DNA of 14,062 bases, from the NCBI RefSeq assembly GCF_962719845.1, contig NZ_CAUIYF010000024.1, forward strand, positions 1 through 14,062, written 5' to 3'. Source of the stretch: Neisseria uirgultaei. GTDB taxonomy: Bacteria > Pseudomonadota > Gammaproteobacteria > Burkholderiales > Neisseriaceae. A model generated the notes under the pieces. It ran no database searches. It worked only from the letters and a program-made list of their open reading frames with translations, and was not told where the DNA came from. The position numbers and the translations under genes were made by a program. Numbering within the stretch: the stretch's first letter is position 1; each line of letters starts with the position of its first letter. Positions 1-7,306 of the stretch are shown here, piece by piece.

Positions 1-570
1 CTTTGCCCCCCCCCCCCCCCCCCCCCCCGCGATTCCGCCCAAAAAACCGTCCGCTTCTTTTACTTGGGCACGCTCAGTTACAGCTATGATGTGGAAACCG
101 TGTGCAAAGGCGTTCAAAAACTTTCAGACGGCGGCGAAAACGTCGAGCTGCACATTATGGGCGGCGGTCCCGATTCGGACAGGCTTCAGCAATACGCCGG
201 CGGCGGCATCAGGTTTTACGGCTACCTGCCCTACGCCGACATGATTTCCATCGCCAAAGGCTGCGACATCGCCGTCAACGCCATCCATTCCTACGCCATG
301 CAGTCGGTTACCAACAAACTTTCCGACTACATGGCATTGCAAAAACCCGTGCTGAACAGCCAGACCAATGCCGAAGTCCTCGGCCTCTTGAACCTGCTGC
401 CGCACGAAAACTACCGTTCCGGCGATGCAGACAGCTTCGCCCGTGCCGCCGAAAGCCTGATGGCAAAACAAAACGGGGCCGTACAGTCCGATGAAATCGT
501 CCGCCGCTTCAGGCGCGACATTTCCTATCAGAAAATCGTCAACCTGATTGAAAGATTGGCAAATGAGTAA
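1..570 (+). CDS. pglH: Glycosyltransferase of the pgl locus, PglH-type, 5' end cut off
   Basis: This is the C-terminal part of a GT-B fold glycosyltransferase (group 1 / family 4 type). After the poly-C tract the frame reads DSAQKTVRFFYLGTLSYSYD, the usual opening of the nucleotide-sugar-binding half. Near the end it has VTNKLSDYMALQKPVL, which matches the conserved donor-binding segment (NKL-x-EYMA-x-GKPV). The 5' part lies outside the window, so no start can be given. Base 1 is in frame with the stop at 568-570, and the tract then codes for seven prolines and an arginine. Position directly before pglB and the poly-C repeat fit PglH, which in meningococci adds glucose to undecaprenyl-linked diNAcBac on the cytoplasmic face of the inner membrane. 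PglG is a less likely alternative because it is not normally next to pglB. The last 8 bases overlap the pglB start. Whether the gene is on or off cannot be told without the upstream frame. Confidence 0.82.
   Translation, partial: LCPPPPPPPRDSAQKTVRFFYLGTLSYSYDVETVCKGVQKLSDGGENVELHIMGGGPDSDRLQQYAGGGIRFYGYLPYADMISIAKGCDIAVNAIHSYAMQSVTNKLSDYMALQKPVLNSQTNAEVLGLLNLLPHENYRSGDADSFARAAESLMAKQNGAVQSDEIVRRFRRDISYQKIVNLIERLANE
6..28 (+). repeat. Poly-C tract (23 C), phase-variation site in pglH
   Basis: There are twenty-three consecutive C residues inside the glycosyltransferase reading frame. Slipped-strand changes in length would shift the frame, so only about one length in three gives full-length protein. 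Homopolymeric C tracts are the known phase-variation device of pglG and pglH in meningococci. The tract sits five bases from the window edge, so its exact length could also be affected by sequencing or assembly. Confidence 0.9.
123..132 (-). repeat. DNA uptake sequence, 10-mer, inside pglH
   Basis: TTCAGACGGC is the reverse complement of GCCGTCTGAA. It lies within the glycosyltransferase coding sequence, where it encodes Ser-Asp-Gly. The flanking bases do not extend it to the 12-mer form. Confidence 0.85.
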
Positions 571-1804
571 AGCCGTCAAACGCCTGTTCGACATCATCGC
601 ATCCGCATCGGGGCTGATTGTCCTCTCACCCGTTTTCCTGATTTTGGCGTACCTCATCCGCAAGAATCTGGGTTCGCCCGTCTTCTTCATTCAGGAACGC
701 CCCGGAAAGGACGGAAAACCTTTTAAAATGGTCAAATTCCGTTCCATGCGCGACGCGCTTGATTCAGACGGCATTCCGCTGCCCGACGGAGAACGCCTGA
801 CACCGTTCGGCAAAAAACTGCGTGCCACCAGCCTGGACGAACTGCCCGAACTGTGGAACGTCCTCAAAGGCGACATGAGCCTGGTCGGCCCTCGTCCGCT
901 TTTGATGGACTACCTGCCGCTTTACAACGAATTTCAAAACCGCCGCCACGAAATGAAACCCGGCATTACCGGCTGGGCGCAAGTCAACGGGCGCAACGCG
1001 CTTTCGTGGGATGAAAAATTCTCCTGCGATGTTTGGTACATCGACCATTACAGTTTTTGGCTGGATATGAAAATCCTGTTTCTGACAGTCAAAAAAGTCT
1101 TTATTAAAGAAGGCATTTCGGCGGAAGGGGAAGCCACTATGCCCCCTTTCACGGGGAATCGCAAACTTGCCGTTATCGGCGCGGGCGGACACGGCAAAGT
1201 CGTTTCCGAGCTTGCCGCCGCACTCGGCACATACGGCGAAATCGTTTTTCTGGATGACCGCGCCCAAGGCAGCGTCAACGGCTTTCCCGTCATCGGCACA
1301 ACGCTGCTGCTTGAAAACAGTTTATCGCCCGAACAATTCGACATCGCCGTCGCCGTCGGCAACAACCGCATACGCCGCCAAATCGCCGAAAAAGCCGCCG
1401 CACTCGGTTTCTCCCTGCCAGTCCTGATTCATCCGGGCGCATATGTTTCTCCGTCGGCAACCGTCGGCCAGGGCAGTGTCGTGATGGCGAAAGCCGTCGT
1501 ACAGGCTGACAGCGTATTGAAAGACGGCGTGATTGTGAACACTGCCGCCACCGTCGATCACGACTGCCTGCTTGACGCTTTCGTCCACATCAGCCCGGGC
1601 GCGCACCTGTCGGGCAACACGCGTATCGGCGAAGAAAGCTGGATAGGCACGGGCGCGTGCAGCCGCCAGCAGATCCGTATCGGCAGCCGCGCAACCATTG
1701 GAGCGGGCGCAGTCGTCGTGCGCGACGTTTCAGACGGCATGACCGTCGCGGGCAATCCGGCAAAGCCGCTGCCGCGCAAAAACCCCGAGACCGCGACGGC
1801 ATAA
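563..1804 (+). CDS. pglB: PglB: bifunctional phosphoglycosyltransferase and UDP-sugar N-acetyltransferase
   Basis: This 413-residue fusion starts the lipid-linked glycan for neisserial O-glycosylation. Residues 1-200 form a small monotopic phosphoglycosyltransferase. It has an N-terminal hydrophobic segment (about 8-32), the SLDELPEL motif with the catalytic Asp-Glu pair (D92-E93), the GPRPLL motif at 109-114 and PGITGWAQVNGR at 133-144. It would transfer diNAcBac-phosphate to undecaprenyl phosphate. Residues 200-413 form a PglD/NeuD-type acetyltransferase: a Rossmann-like start (VIGAGGHGKVV), then hexapeptide left-handed beta-helix repeats. H333 in VDHDC is at the place of the catalytic histidine. 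This half would acetylate UDP-4-amino sugar to UDP-diNAcBac. The start at 563 is preferred over the in-frame ATG at 548 because MSKAVKRLFD is the family start and ATGAGTAA overlaps the pglH stop, suggesting translational coupling. The acetyltransferase half marks the pglB1 allele, not pglB2, whose second domain is an ATP-grasp. Confidence 0.96.
   Translation: MSKAVKRLFDIIASASGLIVLSPVFLILAYLIRKNLGSPVFFIQERPGKDGKPFKMVKFRSMRDALDSDGIPLPDGERLTPFGKKLRATSLDELPELWNVLKGDMSLVGPRPLLMDYLPLYNEFQNRRHEMKPGITGWAQVNGRNALSWDEKFSCDVWYIDHYSFWLDMKILFLTVKKVFIKEGISAEGEATMPPFTGNRKLAVIGAGGHGKVVSELAAALGTYGEIVFLDDRAQGSVNGFPVIGTTLLLENSLSPEQFDIAVAVGNNRIRRQIAEKAAALGFSLPVLIHPGAYVSPSATVGQGSVVMAKAVVQADSVLKDGVIVNTAATVDHDCLLDAFVHISPGAHLSGNTRIGEESWIGTGACSRQQIRIGSRATIGAGAVVVRDVSDGMTVAGNPAKPLPRKNPETATA
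1729..1740 (-). repeat. DNA uptake sequence, full 12-mer, inside pglB
   Basis: TTCAGACGGCAT, the reverse complement of the 12-mer DUS, lies near the 3' end of pglB. It encodes Ser-Asp-Gly-Met (residues 390-393) in a loop after the last beta-helix coils, a place likely to tolerate the insertion. Confidence 0.92.
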
Positions 1805-1882
1805 GCGATTAAAATACACCCCCGTACAGACCGATTTTGACAACACCTGCGGCGCGCGCCCGATTCTTCGGAACACGCCCCC

Positions 1883-1916
1883 TTCAGACAGCATAGGGTC
1901 GGAAATGCCGTCTGAA
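1883..1916. terminator. Imperfect DUS hairpin between pglB and pglC
   Basis: TTCAGACAGCAT (1883-1894, one base off the reverse DUS) pairs with ATGCCGTCTGAA (1905-1916) across a 10-base loop. No T-run follows, so on the plus strand it is at best a weak terminator or attenuator. The pglC start is only 19 bases downstream, and read-through within the cluster is likely. Confidence 0.6.
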
Positions 1917-1935
1917 AACCGACGGACCAAACATC

Positions 1936-3111
1936 ATGTTGAACACTTCCCTCTCCCCGTGGCCCTGCTTTACCCAAGAAGAAGCCGATGCCGTTTCCAA
2001 AGTACTGCTGTCCAACAAAGTCAATTACTGGACGGGCAGCGAATGCCGCGAATTTGAAAAAGAATTTGCTGCTTTCGCCGGCACACAGTACGCCGTCGCC
2101 CTTTCCAACGGCACGCTTGCGCTCGATGTCGCGCTCAAAGCAATCGGCATAAGCGCAGGCGACGATGTGATTGTTACCTCGCGCACTTTCTTGGCTTCCG
2201 CTTCCTGCATTGTGAACGCGGGCGCAAATCCGGTGTTTGCCGATGTGGATTTGAACAGCCAAAACATCAGCGCGGAAACCGTCAAAGCCGTGCTGACCCC
2301 GAATACCAAGGCGATTATCGTGGTTCACCTTGCCGGTATGCCCGCCGAAATGGACGGCATTATGGCTTTGGCAAAAGAACATAATCTTTGGGTTGTCGAA
2401 GACTGCGCCCAAGCGCACGGAGCGAAATACAAAGGCAAATCCGTCGGCTCTATCGGACACATCGGCGCGTGGTCGTTCTGCCAAGACAAAATCATCACCA
2501 CCGGCGGCGAGGGCGGTATGGTTACCACCAACGACAAAACCCTGTGGGAAAAAATGTGGGCGTACAAAGACCACGGCAAAAGCTACGATGCCGTGTACCA
2601 CCGCGAACACGCACCCGGTTTCCGCTGGCTGCATGAAAGCTTCGGCACCAACTGGCGCATGATGGAAATGCAGGCAGTCATCGGCCGCATCCAGCTCAAA
2701 CGTATGCCCGAATGGACGGCGCGCCGCCAAGCGCATGCCGCCAAACTGGCTGAAAGCTTGGGCAAGTTCGCCAGCATCCGCTTGGTTGAAGTAGCCGACT
2801 ACATCGAACACGCGCAATACAAGTTCTACGCCTTCGTCAAACCCGAACACCTCAAAAACGGCTGGACACGCGACCGCATCGTGAACGAACTGAATGCGCG
2901 CAAAGTCCCCTGCTATCAAGGCAGCTGCTCAGAAGTGTATTTGGAAAAAGCCTTCGACAACACACCTTGGCGGCCGAAAGAGCGTTTGAAAAATGCTGTC
3001 GAGTTGGGCGACACCAGCCTGATGTTTTTGGTGCATCCGACGCTGACCGGCGAGGAAATCGCGTTCTGCAAAAAACACATCGAAGCCGTATTGACCGAAG
3101 CCGCACGATAA
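1936..3111 (+). CDS. pglC: PglC: PLP-dependent UDP-4-keto-6-deoxysugar aminotransferase
   Basis: This 391-residue protein belongs to the DegT/DnrJ/EryC1 (fold type I) sugar aminotransferases. It would convert the 4-keto product of PglD to the UDP-4-amino sugar, using glutamate as likely donor, in the cytoplasm. Visible family marks are ALSNGTLALDVALKA (55-69, phosphate-binding region), HLAGMPAEMD (131-140), EDCAQAHGA (155-163) with the PLP-ring aspartate D156, and WSFCQDKIITTGGEGGMV with the Schiff-base lysine at K185. Length is normal for the family. The gene lies 131 bases after pglB and 47 bases before pglD, with DUS hairpins in both gaps. The ribosome binding site before the ATG at 1936 is weak; no better start is seen because the alignment-like N-terminus (LSPWPCFTQEEADAV) begins at once. 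Confidence 0.95.
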   Translation: MLNTSLSPWPCFTQEEADAVSKVLLSNKVNYWTGSECREFEKEFAAFAGTQYAVALSNGTLALDVALKAIGISAGDDVIVTSRTFLASASCIVNAGANPVFADVDLNSQNISAETVKAVLTPNTKAIIVVHLAGMPAEMDGIMALAKEHNLWVVEDCAQAHGAKYKGKSVGSIGHIGAWSFCQDKIITTGGEGGMVTTNDKTLWEKMWAYKDHGKSYDAVYHREHAPGFRWLHESFGTNWRMMEMQAVIGRIQLKRMPEWTARRQAHAAKLAESLGKFASIRLVEVADYIEHAQYKFYAFVKPEHLKNGWTRDRIVNELNARKVPCYQGSCSEVYLEKAFDNTPWRPKERLKNAVELGDTSLMFLVHPTLTGEEIAFCKKHIEAVLTEAAR

Positions 3112-3114
3112 CCC

Positions 3115-3138
3115 TTCAGACGGCATACGCCGTCTGAA
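3115..3138. terminator. Inverted DUS pair between pglC and pglD
   Basis: TTCAGACGGC (3115-3124) and GCCGTCTGAA (3129-3138) form a perfect 10-base-pair stem with a 4-base loop, four bases after the pglC stop. AAAACAC, not a T-run, follows on the plus strand, so a complete stop before pglD is doubtful. Confidence 0.75.
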
Positions 3139-3158
3139 AACACATACCGCCCCACGAT

Positions 3159-5069
3159 ATGAATCTGGAAACCCTGATCGCCCTGCCGCGCAACATCAAG
3201 AAAACCTGTTTCCTCATACACGATTTTCTGATGATTTTCATTGCATTCTGGTTCACCCAAAGCCTGAAGGCCGACTATTCCGAAGAATGGTTCGACCCCG
3301 CCAACTGGCAGTCTTTCCTATTGACCGCGTTTTTGACCGCCTGCCTGTTCTTCAGAATGGGGCTTTACCGCGCCGTCACACGCTTCATCAGCTTCCGCAT
3401 CCTCTCCACCGCGCTGGCAGGCAGCCTCGCCTCCGCCGTACTGTTTTTCCTCAATACGCTGATATTTGAAGAACGGCTGCGGCTCGCCCTGCCCGTCGTC
3501 TATTTCCTGCTGCTGTTTGTTTCCGTGACCGGCTCGCGTATGGTTTTGCGCGGGCTGTTGTCCGAACACCCCAAAAAACAGATGACCCCCGTCATTATTT
3601 ACGGCGCGGGGCAGGCGGGCAGGCAGCTTCTCGAGGCCGTCAAACAAATGCGCGAATATTCCGCCGCCGCCTTTGTGGACGACGACCCCAAACTGTGGCG
3701 CACCGTCATCTGCGGCCTTGCCGTTTACCGCCCCGACGACATCGCCGCCCTCATCGGACGCTGCGGCGTGGAAAAAATCCTGCTCGCCATCCCCGGCGCG
3801 ACTCAGGAACAACGCCGCCGAATCATCAGCAAACTGGAAGCCTATCCATGCGAAGTGCTGACCATCCCCGGAATGAAAGACCTGATGGACGGGAAAATCA
3901 GCATCGGCACGCTCAAAAAAATCTCCGTCTCCGACCTGCTCGGGCGCGATCCCGTCACGCCCGACGACCGCCTGATGAGTGCCGACATCGAAGGTAAAAC
4001 CGTCATGATAACCGGCGCGGGCGGCTCCATCGGTTCGGAACTCTGCCGCCAGATTATCCGCCGCCGCCCCGAAAAGCTGCTGCTGTTCGAGTTATCTGAA
4101 TTCGCCCTGTACGCCATCGAAAAAGAATTGCGCGAATACTGCGCCCGAAACGGCATCGCCGCCGAAATCCTGCCCTTCCTCGGCTCGGTGCAGAACCGCA
4201 CACTGCTCACGCGCATCATGACCGCCGGCCAAGTCTCCACCGTTTACCATGCCGCCGCCTACAAACACGTCCCTATGGTCGAATTCAACACCGTCGAAGG
4301 CATACGCAACAACATCTTCGGCACACTCGAGTGCGCGCTTGCCGCCACGGCATCGGGCGTAAGAACCTTCGTCCTCATCTCCACCGACAAAGCCGTCCGC
4401 CCCACCAACACCATGGGTGCCAGCAAACGCATGGCGGAACTCTGCCTTCAGGCACTCGCCGCCGAACCCGGACAGAAAACCCGCTTCAGCATGGTACGTT
4501 TCGGCAATGTTTTAGGTTCGTCCGGCTCCGTCGTCCCGCTGTTTGAAAAACAGATTGCCGAAGGCGGCCCGATTACCCTGACCCACCCCGAAATCACACG
4601 TTATTTCATGACCATACCCGAAGCCGCCCAACTCGTCATACAGGCAGGCGCGATGGGTACGGGCGGCGACGTATTTGTCCTCGACATGGGCGAATCCGTC
4701 AAAATCATCGACCTTGCCCGCCAAATGATTACCCTAAGCGGCCTCAAACCCAAAACACCCGAACAACCCGACGGCGACATCGAAATCCTCATTACCGGAC
4801 TGCGTCCCGGCGAAAAACTCTACGAAGAGCTGCTCATCGGCGACAACGTCCGCAAAACCGGCCATCCGCGCATCATGACCGCCAACGAGACCATGCTGCC
4901 GTGGCACGAGCTCTCCGCCCTGCTCGACCGCATCCGTTCGGCCTGCGACCGTTACGACCAGCAGGCAATCCGCACCCTGCTCATCAACGCCCCAACCGGC
5001 TTTGCCCCGAGCGACGGCATCTGCGACCTGCTTTGGGTACGAGAAACACACAGAAAAAATGCCGTCTGA
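3159..5069 (+). CDS. pglD: PglD: membrane-bound UDP-GlcNAc 4,6-dehydratase
   Basis: This 636-residue protein is of the CapD/FlaA1/WbpM type. It would catalyse the first step of diNAcBac synthesis, UDP-GlcNAc to UDP-4-keto-6-deoxy-GlcNAc. Four hydrophobic segments (about 15-33, 52-67, 80-103, 111-127) anchor it in the inner membrane. A first Rossmann-like domain follows (VIIYGAGQAGRQLLEA, 145-160). The catalytic short-chain dehydrogenase domain starts at VMITGAGGSIGSE (282-294). The active-site stretch ISTDKAVRPTNTMGASKRMAE (408-428) has D410-K411 and a methionine (M419) in place of the usual SDR tyrosine, as is normal for this dehydratase group. In Neisseria this enzyme is called PglD; the Campylobacter equivalent is called PglF. 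The TGA stop and the last two codons (Ala-Val) come from a DUS copy at 5059-5070. The ATG at 3159 has only a weak ribosome binding site. Confidence 0.95.
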   Translation: MNLETLIALPRNIKKTCFLIHDFLMIFIAFWFTQSLKADYSEEWFDPANWQSFLLTAFLTACLFFRMGLYRAVTRFISFRILSTALAGSLASAVLFFLNTLIFEERLRLALPVVYFLLLFVSVTGSRMVLRGLLSEHPKKQMTPVIIYGAGQAGRQLLEAVKQMREYSAAAFVDDDPKLWRTVICGLAVYRPDDIAALIGRCGVEKILLAIPGATQEQRRRIISKLEAYPCEVLTIPGMKDLMDGKISIGTLKKISVSDLLGRDPVTPDDRLMSADIEGKTVMITGAGGSIGSELCRQIIRRRPEKLLLFELSEFALYAIEKELREYCARNGIAAEILPFLGSVQNRTLLTRIMTAGQVSTVYHAAAYKHVPMVEFNTVEGIRNNIFGTLECALAATASGVRTFVLISTDKAVRPTNTMGASKRMAELCLQALAAEPGQKTRFSMVRFGNVLGSSGSVVPLFEKQIAEGGPITLTHPEITRYFMTIPEAAQLVIQAGAMGTGGDVFVLDMGESVKIIDLARQMITLSGLKPKTPEQPDGDIEILITGLRPGEKLYEELLIGDNVRKTGHPRIMTANETMLPWHELSALLDRIRSACDRYDQQAIRTLLINAPTGFAPSDGICDLLWVRETHRKNAV

Positions 5070-5084
5070 ACCTTCAGACGGCAT
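5059..5084. terminator. Palindromic DUS pair overlapping the pglD stop codon
   Basis: ATGCCGTCTGAA (5059-5070) and TTCAGACGGCAT (5073-5084) are separated by two bases, giving a nearly perfect palindrome. The run of A before it would read as a T-run only on the minus strand, so as a terminator it is better placed against minus-strand transcription. On the plus strand it may only attenuate at the end of the pgl genes. Confidence 0.7.
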
Positions 5085-5124
5085 AACGTACAAACCAACC
5101 TACCTTACACACACGGAGTTTGAC

Positions 5125-6417
5125 ATGCAGTTTTCAGCATTCGGCGAAAAATTCACGCAACACAGCGGCATCCTCCAACTGATGGACGACCTCGGCGACG
5201 CGCTCAAAAGCGACAAGCCCGTCAACATGCTCGGCGGCGGCAACCCGGCGCGCATTCCGGAAATCGATCGGGCGTTTGCCGACATATTCTCCAAACTGGC
5301 GGCAGAACACGCCGTCGAAAACATCGGCAACTACTCCAACCCCCAAGGCGATGCCGCGCTGATTGACACGCTGACCGCCTTCCTCAACCGCGAATACGGC
5401 TGGAACCTGACCTCCGGCAATATCGCGCTGACCAACGGTTCGCAAAACGCGTTTTTCTATTTGTTCAACCTGTTCGGCGGCAAATTCAATCTTTCAGACG
5501 GCCAAACGGTTGAAAAAGCCATTTTGTTGCCGCTTGCGCCTGAATATATCGGTTATGCCGACGTACATGTCGAAGGGCAGCATTTTATTTCGGTGAAGCC
5601 GAAAATTGAAAATGTCGAACACGAGGGCGAAGCGGGCTTTTTCAAATACCGTGTGGACTTTGATGCGCTGGAGAGCCTGCCTGAATTGAAAGCGGGCAAA
5701 ATCGGTGCGATTTGCTGTTCGCGCCCGACCAACCCGACCGGTAATGTGCTGACCGACGGCGAAATGGCGCGGCTGGACGCTCTGGCACGGGAACACGGCA
5801 TTCCGCTGATTATCGACAACGCCTACGGAATGCCGTTCCCCAACATTATTGACAGCGACGTAACGCTGAATTGGCACGAAAACATCATCCTCTGCTTCAG
5901 CCTTTCCAAAGTCGGCTTACCGGGCGTTCGCACCGGCATCATCGTCGCCGCGCCCGAAGTCGTCAAAGCCGTCAGCAGCCTGAACGCGATTGTGAACCTT
6001 GCCCCCACACGCTTCGGCGCGGCCATCGCCGCCCCGCTGCTGGAAAGCGGCGAGATGAAACGGCTTGCCGACCAAGTCATCCGGCCGTTTTACCGCAATC
6101 AGGCGCAAACCGCCGTCTCGCTGCTCAAGCGGGAGCTGGGCGCGTACCCGATGAAAATCCACAAACCCGAAGGCGCGATTTTCCTGTGGCTCTGGTTTGA
6201 AAACCTGCCCGTTTCGTCTCAAACCCTGTACGAAATGCTCAAAGCCGAAGGCACGCTGATTATTCCGGGCGAGCATTTCTTCGTCGGCATCGACACGCGG
6301 GATTACCCGCACGCGGGCGAGTGCATCCGCATGAGCATCGCGCAGGACGCTCAAACGCTGGAAAAAGGCATCGCCGCCATCGGCAAAACCGTCCGAAAAC
6401 TGTACGACAACGTTTAA
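5125..6417 (+). CDS. avtA: Valine-pyruvate aminotransferase (AvtA), PLP-dependent
   Basis: This 430-residue class I/II aminotransferase matches AvtA, which exchanges amino groups between alanine/pyruvate and valine/2-oxoisovalerate in the cytoplasm. Marks are NYSNPQGDAALI (69-80), SRPTNPTGNV (199-208) with N203, DNAYG (231-235) with PLP-contacting D231 and Y234, SLSKVGLPGVRTG (259-271) with the Schiff-base lysine K262, and the substrate-carboxylate arginine expected near the C-terminus (ECIRMS). The frame is open upstream to 5002 inside pglD, but the ATG at 5125 is preferred: GGAG at 5115-5118 is well spaced and MQFSAFGEKFTQHSGI is the family start. It follows pglD by 55 bases. Its place beside pgl is usual in Neisseria, and no role in glycan synthesis is known. 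Confidence 0.92.
   Translation: MQFSAFGEKFTQHSGILQLMDDLGDALKSDKPVNMLGGGNPARIPEIDRAFADIFSKLAAEHAVENIGNYSNPQGDAALIDTLTAFLNREYGWNLTSGNIALTNGSQNAFFYLFNLFGGKFNLSDGQTVEKAILLPLAPEYIGYADVHVEGQHFISVKPKIENVEHEGEAGFFKYRVDFDALESLPELKAGKIGAICCSRPTNPTGNVLTDGEMARLDALAREHGIPLIIDNAYGMPFPNIIDSDVTLNWHENIILCFSLSKVGLPGVRTGIIVAAPEVVKAVSSLNAIVNLAPTRFGAAIAAPLLESGEMKRLADQVIRPFYRNQAQTAVSLLKRELGAYPMKIHKPEGAIFLWLWFENLPVSSQTLYEMLKAEGTLIIPGEHFFVGIDTRDYPHAGECIRMSIAQDAQTLEKGIAAIGKTVRKLYDNV
5493..5502 (-). repeat. DNA uptake sequence, 10-mer, inside avtA
   Basis: TTCAGACGGC encodes Ser-Asp-Gly in the stretch NLSDGQTV, between an N-terminal core helix and the LLPLAPEY segment. Confidence 0.85.
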
Positions 6418-6423
6418 AACGCA

Positions 6424-6462
6424 AAAAAATGCCGTCTGAAAGGTTTTCAGACGGCATTTTTA
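6424..6462. terminator. Bidirectional DUS terminator between avtA and the PHP gene
   Basis: ATGCCGTCTGAA (6429-6440) and TTCAGACGGCAT (6446-6457) form a stem of 13 or more base pairs around a short loop. It has an A-run on the left and a T-run on the right. Read from either strand this is a Rho-independent terminator. It lies between the convergent ends of avtA (stop at 6417) and the minus-strand gene ending at 6470, and so serves both. Confidence 0.92.
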
Positions 6463-6469
6463 TCCGCAT

Positions 6470-7306
6470 TCAATGTCGGGAAAAATGTTCCCAAACCGGT
6501 TTGCAGTTTTCCGGCAGTTCGGGACACGCGCCGAGGATGCCGCCGCTGAAGTCGTTTAAACGGTGGAAGTCGCTGCCCGCGCTGGCGAGCATACCGAAGC
6601 GTTCTGCCAGCAGCGCGTAGTTGAGGCGGTCGTTTTTGCAGCAGTTGCCGCTGTGGACTTCGATGCCTGCGCCACCAAGGTTTTTAAATTCTTCAAACAG
6701 ATTGCGCTTGGCGGTGGCGGACAAATCGTAGCGCATGGGGTGGGCGATGACCGCCAACCCGCCCGCGCCGTTGACGGCAGAGACGCAGCCTGCCAGCGTC
6801 GCCCATTCGTGTCGGACGGCGCAAGATTTGCCGTCGCCCAAGTATTTGGTGAACGCCTGCTGCTTGTTTTTGACGTGTCCGTTTTTGATGAGGAACTCGG
6901 CGACGTGGGTGCGGCTGACCATTTCTTTGTTTGCCGCCAGCGCGAGCGCGCCGTCGTATGCGCCGCCGATGCCTTTCTTTTCAAGCTTGGCGGCGATGGC
7001 TTCAAGACGTTTCAGACGGCCTTGCCGCACTTGCGCCAACAGGTTTTGCAGGTTTTCGTCTATTTCGTCAAAATCCAAACCGACAACGTGTATCGTGCGC
7101 CCGCGCCACGTTACGGAGATTTCCACGCCGTTAATCAGGCGCAAACCGAGTTTGTCGGCTTCGGCACGCGCTTCGGCGATGCCGCCGGTGTGGTCGTGGT
7201 CGGTCAACGCCAGCAGCGTGCAGCCGTTTTGATGCGCGAGGCGCACGACTTCGGCAGGGGAGAGCATACCGTCGGAAACGGTGGAATGGCAGTGCAGGTC
7301 TATCAT
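6470..7306 (-). CDS. PHP-domain phosphoesterase, TrpH / RNase AM type
   Basis: This 278-residue metal-dependent phosphoesterase of the PHP superfamily belongs to the YciV/TrpH/RNase AM group. The metal-ligand motifs are complete: HCHSTVSDG (H5, H7, D12), TDHDH (D36-H39), GVEIS (E62), H73, RTH (H134), IAHP (H189) and GSDFH (D246, H248). In E. coli the relative (Rnm) trims 5' ends of ribosomal RNAs as a 5'-3' exonuclease, and a Chromobacterium relative was characterised as a 3',5'-nucleoside bisphosphate phosphatase. The name trpH comes from older annotation and does not imply tryptophan synthesis. The exact substrate here is inference. It is convergent with avtA, sharing its terminator, and apparently monocistronic. 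No clear Shine-Dalgarno precedes the start at 7306, but the HCHS motif a few residues later makes this the right start. Confidence 0.9.
   Translation of the reverse strand: MIDLHCHSTVSDGMLSPAEVVRLAHQNGCTLLALTDHDHTGGIAEARAEADKLGLRLINGVEISVTWRGRTIHVVGLDFDEIDENLQNLLAQVRQGRLKRLEAIAAKLEKKGIGGAYDGALALAANKEMVSRTHVAEFLIKNGHVKNKQQAFTKYLGDGKSCAVRHEWATLAGCVSAVNGAGGLAVIAHPMRYDLSATAKRNLFEEFKNLGGAGIEVHSGNCCKNDRLNYALLAERFGMLASAGSDFHRLNDFSGGILGACPELPENCKPVWEHFSRH
7011..7022 (-). repeat. AG-type DNA uptake sequence inside the PHP gene
   Basis: TTCAGACGGCCT is the reverse complement of AGGCCGTCTGAA. In the gene's own direction it encodes Gly-Arg-Leu-Lys, near residues 96-99. Confidence 0.85.

Noticed and set aside
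548..562. An upstream in-frame ATG for pglB.
   Set aside because: It lies inside the end of pglH and adds five residues absent from the family start; the ATG at 563 gives the usual 413-residue protein.
563..1804. The two-domain PglB as an assembly fusion of two genes.
   Set aside because: The fused phosphoglycosyltransferase-acetyltransferase is the normal neisserial form, and its length fits.
1558..2919. A 453-codon open frame on the minus strand, opposite pglB and pglC.
   Set aside because: It runs antisense across two clear genes and the gap between them, shows no domain motif, and is explained by the codon bias of the GC-rich genes on the other strand.
3159..5069. Missing SDR tyrosine in PglD (Met at 419) as an inactivating change.
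   Set aside because: The large membrane-bound 4,6-dehydratases of this group normally have methionine there and use the nearby Asp-Lys pair.
5002..5124. A longer N-terminus for AvtA starting inside pglD.
   Set aside because: The added residues include translated DUS sequence and do not look like protein; the ATG at 5125 has a good ribosome binding site.
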